Assembly: GCF_004360155.1 (NCBI RefSeq)
Contig: NZ_SAIS01000030.1
Coordinates: 1-56,291, forward strand
Source of the DNA: Paraglaciecola marina
GTDB lineage: Bacteria; Pseudomonadota; Gammaproteobacteria; Enterobacterales; Alteromonadaceae
Length of the DNA stretch: 56,291 nucleotides
Reading direction: 5' to 3'
Position numbers and translations under genes: made by a program. The notes under the pieces were generated by a model. That model had not been told where the DNA came from. It worked only from the letters and a program-made list of their open reading frames with translations, and made no database searches. This document shows, one piece after another, positions 9,508 to 18,254 of this stretch. Positions within the stretch are counted from its first letter, which is position 1. Every line of letters begins with the position of its first letter.

Positions 9508-9576
9508 TAAATTTCCTTAGGAGATATTGCTAAAATTGGTTAACACCAATAACTTATTAAAACTTTAAATAATGAG

Positions 9577-10647
9577 TTAACTGATATGTTTTAAAAGCAT
9601 ACTAGCTGAAATAGGTGGAATCTGTTGCTCTGGTACTCTAGATCTATTTTGTAAATTAGTAATCAGAGCACACATTTTTTCATTAACAGGGCAACTAATA
9701 CCCAGTTTTTTAGCATGTCTTAGCACGGCACCATTTATATGCTCAATTTCAGTTATTTTACCTTGTGATACATCCCACCACATTGAAGACCTAACCTTAG
9801 GATCTATTTCTAACATTTTATTGGCTACACGGTTAAATATAAAGTTTGGTAACCCAAGTATGAAAGGTATTTTATGTACCGAAATTGCAGTGATTTTTGG
9901 AAGGTTCAGGCCTAAACCGTCAGTAACATTAAGGAGTTCTGTCATTAAAAGTCCAATAACTTTTCAATAACTCCTTTGCTGTAACATCGCTTTAACGGGA
10001 ATGTCAGCTAAAGCATTAACACTGTTACCTAAGTTCAATTGTAACTTAGCCCACAATAAAGCATTCATGTATTGGGTACTAGTTATAGGCAAGATAAAAG
10101 ATTGTAGCTCATTAACTAATTGAGTTACTTTGTGAGCAGTATCTTTAGTTTGTTCTATGGTTACAGAGCCCTCTGACCCACGATGAAATTGACCTGGCTG
10201 TGATTCTACAACATTAAAAGGCACCATAACTCTCAATACCTTGTTATTTGGATAGGCATTTTTGACAATAGCATCTGATCCTAACCCATTTTGACAACAC
10301 AGGATCAATGTATTTGGATGCACCCATGGCTTCATATCTAGCACTGCTTGGTCTATACCTGTGCACTTTACTGTTAACCATAAAATATCAATTTTAGACT
10401 GCGACTTTTGAACCTCTCTATTTAGTAAATTATCAATACAGCTTATAGATACTGTGGATTTATCATTTCCTTGATAATCTGTAAGGCGTATGCCTGAACT
10501 TAAACCTAGTTTGATTTTAGGCCGACAAACCAGTGAAACTCTCTTTCCAAGAATGTTCAAGGCTCCACCGATATAACATCCAATCAAACCTGCACCGAAT
10601 ATTAGGTGCTGCTGGGATACATTTGACATCAAGGAAACTAACTCCAC
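9577..10647 (-). pseudogene. panE: Ketopantoate reductase-like (PanE/ApbA) gene interrupted by an in-frame TGA
   Basis: The N-terminal part (10647-9964) has the NAD(P)-binding motif GAGLIGCYIGG and the catalytic-lysine segment LLWAKLQLNLGNSVNAL. It stops at TGA (9964-9966). The same frame then continues without another stop: six codons (KVIGLL), then MTELLNVTDGLGL, and the C-terminal domain with WWDVSQGKITEIEHINGA to 9577. The two pieces together make one ApbA-fold protein of about 350 residues with active-site regions on both sides of the stop. A single CGA-to-TGA change (Arg to stop) would explain it. Intact family members reduce 2-dehydropantoate to pantoate with NADPH, or are paralogues with other substrates. 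The start may be GTG 10647 or ATG 10629. A sequencing error or readthrough cannot be excluded. Confidence 0.85.
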
Positions 10648-10810
10648 GCTACTTTAGTAATTAGCTGCAGACTAACATACGGGTATATCTATGATTGTAA
10701 TATCCTTTACAATATCTCAATATTATTTACTCAGTCATTTAAAGCTAAGATAAAATCAGCTCTAGATACCTAGGCAGTAATCTTAGTAAACTTCAACAAA
10801 TAGTGAATAG

Positions 10811-12058
10811 ATGAACAAACAAAGTGTATTAGTTTTGGGTTATGTGTGGCCAGAGCCCAACTCATCCGCAGCAGGCAGCCACTTATTAAGCCAACTAAAA
10901 CTATTTTTAAAACAAGGGTGGCAGGTGACCTTTGCAAGCCCTGCACAAATGGGTGAACATAAAATTGACTTAAACCAATTTGGAATTGAACAAGTTCATA
11001 TCAAAATTAACTGCAGCAGTTTTGATGAATTTTTGCTGGAGCTTTCCCCAACTATCGTATTGTTCGACCGTTTTATGTTAGAGGAGCAATTTGGGTGGCG
11101 AGTGGCGAAGCATTGCCCCACTGCACTAAGAATTTTAGATACAGAAGACCTGCATTCCCTACGCAACGCTCGTCACCAAGCTCTTAAACATCAATCTAAA
11201 GTAGACCTTAATAGTGAGATGGCAAAACGTGAAATTGCGGCAATATTTAGATGTGACTTAAGCCTAATTATTTCTGATTACGAACTTGAATTACTCAAGA
11301 ATTATTATGGTGTGCCGCAACACCTATTAATACATTGCCCCTTTATGTTAGAAGCCACAACTTTAAGTAACCCAGGTGATACTTTTATTAGTCGCCAACA
11401 CTTTATCAGTATTGGCAACTTTCGCCATGAACCTAATTGGGATGCTGTATTATGGTTAAAACAAAAAATATGGCCATCTATTCGTAAACGGTTACCTAAA
11501 GCAGAGTTACATATTTATGGGGCCTACCCTCCTCCAAAGGCCACACAATTACATAACCCTAAACAAGGTTTTTTGGTTAACGGTTGGGCGAGCGACGCAA
11601 AACAAGTAATGCAGCAAGCGCGAGTCTGTTTAGCACCATTACGTTTTGGGGCAGGAATAAAAGGTAAGTTAGCAGAAGCTATGACTTGCGGCACACCAAA
11701 TGTCACCACACAAATTGGTACAGAGGGTATGCAGTTTGGGCAAGCTTGGCCAGGCTTAGTTACAGACCTAACTCAGTGTGTAGATTTAAATTATGCTGCT
11801 GAACAACTAGCAAACAACGCGGTTAAACTTTATCAAGACCAAGTCCTATGGAAAAAGAGTCAAGAATTAGGCTATTCATTATTAGCTCAAAATTTTGATA
11901 CTCAAACCATTGAAAATAGAGTTATGGCTAAAGTAGAAGAGGCACTAAATGATTTAGGAGAACATAGAAAGAAGAACTTTATTGGTCAAATGTTACAACA
12001 CCATCATTTGAAAAGTACTCAGTATATGTCTCAATGGATTGAAGAAAAAAACAAATAA
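10811..12058 (+). CDS. Glycosyltransferase, GT4-like (GT-B fold)
   Basis: 415 residues. The N-terminal half begins VLVLGYVWPEPNSSAAGSHLLSQL, typical of the acceptor-side Rossmann domain. The C-terminal half has SIGNFRHEPNWDAVLWL and APLRFGAGIKGKLAEAMTCG followed by PNVTTQIGTEGM, the nucleotide-sugar-binding region of retaining GT4-type enzymes. It probably transfers a sugar to a glycan or lipid acceptor in the cytoplasm. No other polysaccharide gene is adjacent, so neither donor nor acceptor can be suggested. The N-terminus lacks a signal peptide. Confidence 0.85.
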   Translation: MNKQSVLVLGYVWPEPNSSAAGSHLLSQLKLFLKQGWQVTFASPAQMGEHKIDLNQFGIEQVHIKINCSSFDEFLLELSPTIVLFDRFMLEEQFGWRVAKHCPTALRILDTEDLHSLRNARHQALKHQSKVDLNSEMAKREIAAIFRCDLSLIISDYELELLKNYYGVPQHLLIHCPFMLEATTLSNPGDTFISRQHFISIGNFRHEPNWDAVLWLKQKIWPSIRKRLPKAELHIYGAYPPPKATQLHNPKQGFLVNGWASDAKQVMQQARVCLAPLRFGAGIKGKLAEAMTCGTPNVTTQIGTEGMQFGQAWPGLVTDLTQCVDLNYAAEQLANNAVKLYQDQVLWKKSQELGYSLLAQNFDTQTIENRVMAKVEEALNDLGEHRKKNFIGQMLQHHHLKSTQYMSQWIEEKNK

Positions 12059-12080
12059 GCATTCGCTCTGAACGCTTATT
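12042..12080 (-). terminator. Probable terminator for the DUF3297 gene
   Basis: Read leftward, AATAAGCGTTC (12080-12070) pairs with GAATGCTTATT (12064-12054) with one mismatch, followed by a T-rich run (12053-12042). It overlaps the last codons of the convergent glycosyltransferase gene. Confidence 0.6.
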
Positions 12081-12109
12081 CACATGACTATGAGTTTAGT
12101 ACTAATAAC

Positions 12110-12355
12110 CTAGCGATAAAAAGCCTCTACCTCACCTTTTTGAGTCATAAGTAAAGGTTGGCCTCGTCGATCTAACGCTTTAGGAGAAGGTATTTTAATC
12201 CACCCTTCGCTAATACAATACTCTTCGACATTAGTACGTTCTTTGCTATTCAAACGAATACCAATTTCATATTCAAAAAAACCTTCATTATAGAAAGGGC
12301 TTCGGGAGTTGCTGGAAAGGCGATCAGGGAGATCAGGGCGAGTAGGAGTGTTCAT
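12110..12355 (-). CDS. DUF3297 family protein
   Basis: 81 residues. The sequence RPDLPDRLSSNSRSPFYNE, then IGIRLNSKERTNVEEYC and WIKIPSPKALDRRGQPLLM, matches the conserved DUF3297 pattern at full length. It is cytosolic, with no signal or membrane segment. The function of the family is unknown. It faces the glycosyltransferase gene and lies about 85 bases left of the hydrolase gene end, with its own probable terminator. Confidence 0.85.
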   Translation of the reverse strand: MNTPTRPDLPDRLSSNSRSPFYNEGFFEYEIGIRLNSKERTNVEEYCISEGWIKIPSPKALDRRGQPLLMTQKGEVEAFYR

Positions 12356-12440
12356 GTGTATTACCTAAAGTAGAAAATCACGCCATTGTAGACATAATAA
12401 CTACAGTGCTCAAGTAACTAAAACACACCTTTGTTATAAC

Positions 12441-13265
12441 TCAAGCATAGGAATGAAGTCTCTGTGTGACCAACCAATCAATTAAGTTTGGATCTAGAAA
12501 AAAGTTTTCGCCGACCTCATGCCCCACACCACCTAGCTCTTTATAAATCACATTACCCCCGGCATCTTGAATTGCTTTAACATTTTGCCGCGCTAAAGCA
12601 TTGGTACTAATATGGTCGTCTGACCCTTGATACATCCATATATTCATTTTAGCTAGTTTTGGCGCATCACTTGGGACTATCACTGCTGACCCTGCCGAGG
12701 CAGCTATCGCTGAAATTTTATTAGAGTGTTGTGCGCCATATCTCATAGCACCTTCACCTCCCATAGAATGTCCAGTGAGACTAACTCTTAATTTGTCAAT
12801 ATTGTAATTGCTTAACACATATTGAATAGACTCAGTTAAGTAATCTGACACATTAGGAGCTGATTCTGTGCCAAAGGTACTTAACCTCCAATTCGTTTGA
12901 ATTGGTTTGGCAGGTATATGAGCCCACACTTTATCCCCTAAACACAAAGGTAATAAAACGACAGCTGGAAACTCTTTCTCATACTCATTAATCGCTAAAC
13001 GAATCAATTGATGATTAGCGAATCGAATATCAGCATCACAAAATCTCTCGCCTCCACCATGTAAGTAGACAATTAAGGGCCACTCCTTAGATGGGGAATA
13101 GCCTTTTGGAATAAATAAACCGGCAGTTCGTTCTACACCTTTTAGGTTAAAAGTAATTTTCTCAAAGTTCACCCCTCTAGGTGGAACCCCTTTTGAAGGA
13201 ACCAAACTATAGATCAATGGCGTAATTAACCTTTTTATATTTCGAAAAATCCGTCCCATTACCAT
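12441..13265 (-). CDS. Alpha/beta hydrolase, esterase/prolyl-oligopeptidase-like
   Basis: 274 residues. The oxyanion-hole region is IVYLHGGGER (about residue 85). The nucleophile elbow is GHSMGGEG (Ser about residue 167). The acid is probably the Asp in YQGSDDHIS and the base the His in GGVGHEVGE near the end, so the catalytic triad appears complete. The N-terminus is basic and weakly hydrophobic (MGRIFRNIKRLITPLIYSLV), possibly a signal anchor. Such proteins (PHB depolymerase or phospholipase-like) hydrolyse esters; the substrate is unknown. Start may be ATG 13259 rather than 13265. It is separated from the nucleoside permease gene by 115 bases. Confidence 0.8.
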   Translation of the reverse strand: MVMGRIFRNIKRLITPLIYSLVPSKGVPPRGVNFEKITFNLKGVERTAGLFIPKGYSPSKEWPLIVYLHGGGERFCDADIRFANHQLIRLAINEYEKEFPAVVLLPLCLGDKVWAHIPAKPIQTNWRLSTFGTESAPNVSDYLTESIQYVLSNYNIDKLRVSLTGHSMGGEGAMRYGAQHSNKISAIAASAGSAVIVPSDAPKLAKMNIWMYQGSDDHISTNALARQNVKAIQDAGGNVIYKELGGVGHEVGENFFLDPNLIDWLVTQRLHSYA

Positions 13266-13380
13266 TCCGTATTAACCCTTATACAATCTCTCATCTGTTG
13301 TTTTGCCACCGCAGCTAGCAATATTTTATTACAATGTTGTATTACTTAGAGTCAGCCACTTAATTACTCATTTTTTACAT

Positions 13381-14385
13381 TTAAAAAATATGTGTTCCAT
13401 TTTGCCAAACATCCCAATTTTTAACTATTCGGTCGACTACTAGACTCCCTACTAAAACGATGTTTTCTAAGGTTTCTGTAAACCCTCCAGCGGTTTCACC
13501 GGGTGCAGGGTCAAGGTGCTCTAAGGTATTTTCGTTTTTATGCCCTTGATCAAAATTAACCGAACCTCGTAAACTTAAAATACGTTCAATGCCATGTAGC
13601 CGGCTAATCACCTGTGTTATCGCTGCAGCCTCCATTTCAGTGGAAGTATAATCATCTGCGCCATACAGCTCTGCTATATATTGAGCTTCTTTTGATAAAC
13701 CAGGTCCGTGAAAAAACGTGTCCCCTGTCATATGGGTACCAACCAAAACTTTTGGTGAACGCCTAGCTTGAGGTTGAGAATAACGCATACGATAAGCCTG
13801 TGCTGAAGCTGAATCTCTTAATTTTACCTTAGAAGTAAGATTATATGCCCACTGAACCAACTCATTGTTCAATTGATAAAGCCTAATATTTTCATATCCT
13901 TTGCGAGGCATAAACACTGGTGCGCCAGGCTCTCCTTCTTCAGGTGCCCAGCGATGGCCTAGATCGTAATCGATTAACCAACTCCCCCAAATTACATCAG
14001 CTATAGTGCCTTTATTCGGAGGAGTCCCCCCCACACCACTTAAAACAAAATAAGCTTTATCAAAATTAAAGTTGGAATTAAGCAATATAGCTTGCATTGA
14101 AGCAGATGACGCGACTTTTCCCATGCCTAAAACAGCGCCGCACACCCCTGACTTATTACAATAAACAGGCCGGTGGGAACCTCTAACTTCAATGACTTGA
14201 GACTCTGAAAAATACTTTTGATACCAAAATTGGAATTCGCCTGGTTTATCACCCGTATTTGCACCAATTTCGAACATGGCTGCTACAAACACTTTAACGT
14301 CTATCGGCTTTTCATCAGCTCGGCTGATACTGCAGCAAAATGCATAAACAAAAGTACAGCCAATAAACACTATATGCTTAATCAA
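13381..14385 (-). CDS. Purine nucleoside permease (NUP) family protein
   Basis: 334 residues with a cleavable signal peptide (HIVFIGCTFVYAFCCSISRA). The mature protein begins with DVKVFVAAMFEIGANTG and contains LSGVGGTPPNKGT, GTHMTGDTFFHG and STEMEAAA, which resemble nucleoside phosphorylase-type motifs and are conserved in NUP proteins. The name comes from fungal purine nucleoside permeases, but the fold resembles a nucleoside phosphorylase/hydrolase and there are no membrane helices here, so a periplasmic nucleoside-binding or -cleaving role is as likely as transport. It lies 31 bases downstream of the thioredoxin-like gene on the same strand, so it may be cotranscribed. Confidence 0.85.
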   Translation of the reverse strand: MIKHIVFIGCTFVYAFCCSISRADEKPIDVKVFVAAMFEIGANTGDKPGEFQFWYQKYFSESQVIEVRGSHRPVYCNKSGVCGAVLGMGKVASSASMQAILLNSNFNFDKAYFVLSGVGGTPPNKGTIADVIWGSWLIDYDLGHRWAPEEGEPGAPVFMPRKGYENIRLYQLNNELVQWAYNLTSKVKLRDSASAQAYRMRYSQPQARRSPKVLVGTHMTGDTFFHGPGLSKEAQYIAELYGADDYTSTEMEAAAITQVISRLHGIERILSLRGSVNFDQGHKNENTLEHLDPAPGETAGGFTETLENIVLVGSLVVDRIVKNWDVWQNGTHIF

Positions 14386-14416
14386 ACTTTCTACCTTTGT
14401 TGTTTTTGTATGTCAT

Positions 14417-14917
14417 TTAATAACTTACCGCTTTAGATACTTTTTGAAGATTATTAGTAAATTCCTGAGGCTCAAAAACTAGCGGTAACTGTACTAATTT
14501 GTTGGCATTGTCATCCAACACTAACAGTGTTGGAAAGCCTACTACATCATAGGTGTTGCGAAAATCTAGCCCTTCAGGTGTTTCGTATTCAATACGTGCA
14601 AATACATAATTCTGTTGTATCTGAGCCTTAACTATTTCACTGCTGAATATTTCTTTATCTAGTCGTCGACACGTTGGGCACCAAATAGCAGACATATCAG
14701 CCAGTACTAATTTTTGGCTACTTTTTGCAGCCTCTAAAGCATTATGCAATGACATAATATCAAGGCCTGTAGCGGCTATAGCAGATTGTCCAAGGTAGCT
14801 CTGCACCGTTTTATTAACCCAATAACCAGCAACAGATAACACAACAATAACGGCGCAACCTATGCCGAACTTTTGCAGTAAAGGCCGCTGTGTTTGTTTT
14901 GATGGATGAATTGACAT
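14417..14917 (-). CDS. Membrane-anchored thioredoxin-like protein
   Basis: 166 residues. One hydrophobic segment (about residues 16-34) anchors the protein, leaving a periplasmic thioredoxin fold. The redox motif is CPTC in AIWCPTCRRLDKEIF and the cis-Pro region is GFPTLLVLD. It resembles the C-terminal domain of DsbD and thioredoxin_7 proteins that move reducing power to periplasmic partners. It follows the desulfurase-SufE gene by 14 bases on the same strand and is probably in the same transcript. A link to sulfur handling is suggested only by position. Confidence 0.85.
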   Translation of the reverse strand: MSIHPSKQTQRPLLQKFGIGCAVIVVLSVAGYWVNKTVQSYLGQSAIAATGLDIMSLHNALEAAKSSQKLVLADMSAIWCPTCRRLDKEIFSSEIVKAQIQQNYVFARIEYETPEGLDFRNTYDVVGFPTLLVLDDNANKLVQLPLVFEPQEFTNNLQKVSKAVSY

Positions 14918-14931
14918 CTAGTACTCCGGAT

Positions 14932-16590
14932 TCATTTCTCGTTTTTTGAGTCGGCTTTACAAAAATCAAAAATATTATTTACCACAGCTTTAATACCATT
15001 GGCTCTAGAATCACTTAAATACCGAGCTAAACCAATTGAACGTAGATGCCCATCTAAATCAAATGCTAAAACTGTGGCAGGTTTTTTACCTTCAAGTGCT
15101 TCAAAAATGATAGCCAGTAACCCCCTTACTATTTTACTAGGGGAGTCACCTTGAATCTCTAATACTGTATCATTTAGCAGACACTTCACCCATACTTGGC
15201 TTTCACAGCCATACACTTCTAAATCTTTAGTATGTTGCCCTTGTGTTAAGCGAGGTAAGGTTTTTCCGGCTAACATTATTTGTCGGAATTTTTCATCCCA
15301 ACTTTTAGCGTCAGCAATGGCTTGAGCCAACTCGCCTTGAGTATCAATCTTGGTATCTACTGACTTAACAGCCTCACCTTTAGTAAACAAATGAACACCT
15401 GCTTCTAAAGCCTCGACAAATTTATCTAATTCTTGTTCAGTGTTATAACAATGAATTGATACACGTATCGTGCCATTAATACCAAGAGATGCCATTAATG
15501 GCATGGCACAGTGGTGACCGACTCTTACAGATATATTCTGTGTATTTAAATAGCTTCCTAAATCATAATGAGTCACCCCACTAACGGTAAAAGAAAAGGT
15601 CGCTATTTTATTATTAAGATCGCCCCAAATAGTTAAGCCTTCAATTTTAGATAAACGTTGTTGTAAATAACACTTTAAATAGTCTTCTTGTTTTACAATC
15701 CCGTCTCTATGCTCTTGAATAAAAGAAGAAGCGACAGCAAAACCTAGTACACCCGCTATATTAGGAGTGCCAGCTTCAAACTTAAGAGGCGAGCCAAGAA
15801 ACTCACTGCCTTCAAAGCTCACTGTTTTAATCATTTCTCCACCTGTTTGGTAAGGCGGCATTATTTCCAATAAAGCTAGCTTGCCATAAAGTACACCTAC
15901 TCCAGTAGGTCCAAACATTTTATGGCTACTGAACACGTAAAAATCACACCCTAACTCTTGTACATCGACTTGTATATGACTAACAGCTTGGGTGCCATCA
16001 ACAACGGTTAGTGCTCCTACAGCTTGAGCCTTAGCGATAATAAGTTTTACAGGATTTATGTTTCCAAGGGCATTCGATACATGGCCTATAGCAACCAAGG
16101 CAGTATTTTGATCAATAACCTCTAAGCCTTTCTTTATGTCTAGCACACCATAATTGGTTATTGGCATAACTTTAATCTGTAAGCCCATTTGTTCCGCCAG
16201 TATTTGCCAAGGCACTATGTTCGCATGGTGCTCTAGGGCAGATATAACGATATTTTGCCTTTTTCTAAATGACGCACGAGGGATACAAGCAGCCAATAAA
16301 TTAATACTTTCAGTGGCTCCTTTCGTCCAAACAATTTCTCTACTATCTGCGGCGTGTATAAAGTTTTGTATAACTGCCCTAGCGTCTTCAAATTTTTGAG
16401 TCGTGTCTGACGCCTGTTTATAACTCGATCGATGCACATTAACAGAAGATTGATAGTATTGATCTGTGATATCTATAACGGTTTGTAATTTTTGAGTAGT
16501 TGCAGCGCTGTCTAAATAAACCCAACTAGCATTCGCTGAATGTGTAAAAGCGGGAAAGTAAGGCCTGAATGGATTAGGTGACATATTCAA
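14932..16590 (-). CDS. Cysteine desulfurase fused to SufE/CsdE sulfur acceptor
   Basis: 552 residues, about 145 longer than CsdA or SufS alone. Residues 1-405 are a class V PLP-dependent desulfurase: Lys224 in SSHKMFGPTG binds PLP and Cys361 in RVGHHCAMPL is the persulfide cysteine. Residues about 420-545 are a complete SufE/CsdE domain, with acceptor Cys462 in YGCESQVWV and the late motif LARYLSDSRANGIK. Known enzymes of the two families transfer cysteine sulfur from the desulfurase Cys to the SufE Cys; here donor and acceptor are one chain. In E. coli csdA and csdE are separate adjacent genes. Upstream is a hypothetical gene (3-base gap) and downstream a thioredoxin-like gene (14 bases). 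No other suf gene is in the window. Confidence 0.93.
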   Translation of the reverse strand: MNMSPNPFRPYFPAFTHSANASWVYLDSAATTQKLQTVIDITDQYYQSSVNVHRSSYKQASDTTQKFEDARAVIQNFIHAADSREIVWTKGATESINLLAACIPRASFRKRQNIVISALEHHANIVPWQILAEQMGLQIKVMPITNYGVLDIKKGLEVIDQNTALVAIGHVSNALGNINPVKLIIAKAQAVGALTVVDGTQAVSHIQVDVQELGCDFYVFSSHKMFGPTGVGVLYGKLALLEIMPPYQTGGEMIKTVSFEGSEFLGSPLKFEAGTPNIAGVLGFAVASSFIQEHRDGIVKQEDYLKCYLQQRLSKIEGLTIWGDLNNKIATFSFTVSGVTHYDLGSYLNTQNISVRVGHHCAMPLMASLGINGTIRVSIHCYNTEQELDKFVEALEAGVHLFTKGEAVKSVDTKIDTQGELAQAIADAKSWDEKFRQIMLAGKTLPRLTQGQHTKDLEVYGCESQVWVKCLLNDTVLEIQGDSPSKIVRGLLAIIFEALEGKKPATVLAFDLDGHLRSIGLARYLSDSRANGIKAVVNNIFDFCKADSKNEK

Positions 16591-16593
16591 TTT

Positions 16594-17133
16594 CTATAGA
16601 TGTTTGGTTGTTTTATTATGATTGCCACTTTGCTGTCGAATTAATTCGACCAAAGTCACAATCTTAATATTAGATAATTGGCGATAATCAAAATATGGGC
16701 AAACTATCAGCTTTGCCTTAGGTGCAATTGCAAAGTCATCATTAATCCACTCTAGTGATAATCCAAGGCTTTTAGCGTAGGTTTTCCCCATAACTATGTG
16801 AATATCATCATTAGATAGTTCAGGGGGTGTAAATAACAAGCTTGTATTTGACGCCGCTTGCAGCAGATACTTATCTCTGAACTCTTGCCAAGTTGCAGCC
16901 TTATGAACAGACACTAGGCGCTCACAGTTAAGTGCGAACAACACCTTGGCGTAAACATTAAATACTTTTCGCCAACCATTTCCGCACGTTTTACCTATCG
17001 CATCTAACTCTCCGCCCCCCAAAGGAGTTACCTTTTGGGTATCCTGAAAATCTGCAAAATTGGGACGGTTGGCTATATACACCTTAAACTGAGTGTTTAT
17101 GTCACCAAGGCCTGTGTCCATCATGGAGCCCAA
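16594..17133 (-). CDS. Conserved hypothetical protein in desulfurase operon
   Basis: 179 residues, soluble, without signal peptide. I do not recognise the family with confidence. The most distinctive stretches are VYIANRPNFADFQ near the start, TPLGGGELDAIGKTCGNGW (about residues 36-54) and AKLIVCPYFDYRQLSN near the C-terminus, the last reading as a beta strand plus loop. It sits between the DUF2750 gene and the desulfurase-SufE gene with 3-base gaps on both sides, so translation is probably coupled. That makes a role connected with the fused desulfurase worth considering, but no motif shows it. Starts at 17124 or 17121 are also possible. Confidence 0.65.
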   Translation of the reverse strand: MGSMMDTGLGDINTQFKVYIANRPNFADFQDTQKVTPLGGGELDAIGKTCGNGWRKVFNVYAKVLFALNCERLVSVHKAATWQEFRDKYLLQAASNTSLLFTPPELSNDDIHIVMGKTYAKSLGLSLEWINDDFAIAPKAKLIVCPYFDYRQLSNIKIVTLVELIRQQSGNHNKTTKHL

Positions 17134-17136
17134 TAC

Positions 17137-17544
17137 TTATTCAATGTCGGGTTTTGGCAAGGTTCCTAAATCTTCCTCAATACAATCCAGCATTTCTTGG
17201 GCGTCTAGCATAATGCCTTCTTCTTCATCAGCAAGAGGAAAAACCAGCACTAAGGTATTGTTCTTTTTCATGCCTGGTAACCAGGTACCTAACCACTGTG
17301 GAAAACCGATTTGTTTCGGTTCACTGGCGGGGTCATCGGCTTTTTTCCAAGCTAAGGCAAACTCTTTGTGGGGCCAAACAGGAAAACACGCATCTTCATC
17401 AGCTCTTAGCATCACCCAGCCATTTTCGCCGTAAAGTCCCCATAAGATTTGCGTTTCATATATTTTCTCTAATGCATACTCGAACCTTTGTTCAGGGGAC
17501 ATTTTACTTAAGTCTTGAAATACGTCTTTTGGTAAATCACTCAT
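17137..17544 (-). CDS. DUF2750 family protein
   Basis: 135 residues, acidic and soluble. It shows the DUF2750 pattern: RFEYALEKIYETQILWGLY, GWVMLRADEDACFPVWPH, AWKKADDPASEP and a C-terminal LVFPLADEEEG. Function of the family is unknown. It is the first gene of a leftward run DUF2750, hypothetical, desulfurase-SufE, thioredoxin-like, with gaps of 3 to 14 bases. Confidence 0.85.
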   Translation of the reverse strand: MSDLPKDVFQDLSKMSPEQRFEYALEKIYETQILWGLYGENGWVMLRADEDACFPVWPHKEFALAWKKADDPASEPKQIGFPQWLGTWLPGMKKNNTLVLVFPLADEEEGIMLDAQEMLDCIEEDLGTLPKPDIE

Positions 17545-17613
17545 TATTAAGAGCCTTTCTCAATTACTTTATATTGGCGGTATTTTAACGTGGAAGCGGC
17601 ATAACTGTCTTGT

Positions 17614-18183
17614 TTAGTTTTGACTATTTGCAGCCACACTTGGGTTATTTTTGAATTCACTGTGCAAGATAGAATAAACAGCATGATCGACAAATTTGTC
17701 ATACAACCATTCGCATTCTCGCAAGGTCGCCTCAAAGGTTAACCCTAAACGCTCTATTACGGCCTTACTTTTATGGTTTTGTGTTGCACAGCGAATTTCA
17801 ATTTTGTGTAACTGCTGTTCGTTAAATCCGTAATCTAATAACTGGTTCACAACCTTAGTGATAATCCCTTTTCCCATGTAAGATTGACATAGCCAATACC
17901 CTATTGTGCCCCAACGATTTACATGGTCGAACTGATTAAACCCTGCCACCCCAACCAATTCTTGGTTATATAAAATAACGAATGTTGAGGCCTGGTTATG
18001 ATTATGTTGATGTATAGCGGTTTCAATAAAGGTTTCCGTATCTTCATAGGTTTTTACCAAGTCAATCCAACCGAGCCACTGTTTTAAGTGCTCTCGATTT
18101 TTATCAGTTAGTTTAAATAGTCCTTGAGCATGCTCAGGGCTAATGTGCGTGATTTGGATACTTGAGTTCACCTGAAATTTCAT
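17614..18183 (-). CDS. GNAT acetyltransferase, RimJ/RimL-like
   Basis: 189 residues. The pattern is that of RimL-type N-acetyltransferases: QGLFKLTDKNREHLKQWLGW at the start, GTIGYWLCQSYMGKGIITKV as the acetyl-CoA pyrophosphate loop (about residues 90-110), and KIEIRCATQNHKSKAVIERLG. Such enzymes acetylate ribosomal-protein N-termini or small amines; the target here cannot be told. The next gene on the strand (DUF2750) starts about 70 bases downstream, and a divergent gene lies upstream. Confidence 0.88.
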   Translation of the reverse strand: MKFQVNSSIQITHISPEHAQGLFKLTDKNREHLKQWLGWIDLVKTYEDTETFIETAIHQHNHNQASTFVILYNQELVGVAGFNQFDHVNRWGTIGYWLCQSYMGKGIITKVVNQLLDYGFNEQQLHKIEIRCATQNHKSKAVIERLGLTFEATLRECEWLYDKFVDHAVYSILHSEFKNNPSVAANSQN

Positions 18184-18254
18184 GTTTTAACTGTTTTATA
18201 TCACCAAAAAAGGCGATGATATTACATTAGCTAATACTTTTTCACGGGATATTT

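Noticed and set aside
9577-10647. Two separate short genes, or a frameshift, in the panE-like region
   Set aside because: The second piece is in exactly the same frame as the first, separated by one TGA and six sense codons, so a point stop explains it and no indel is needed.
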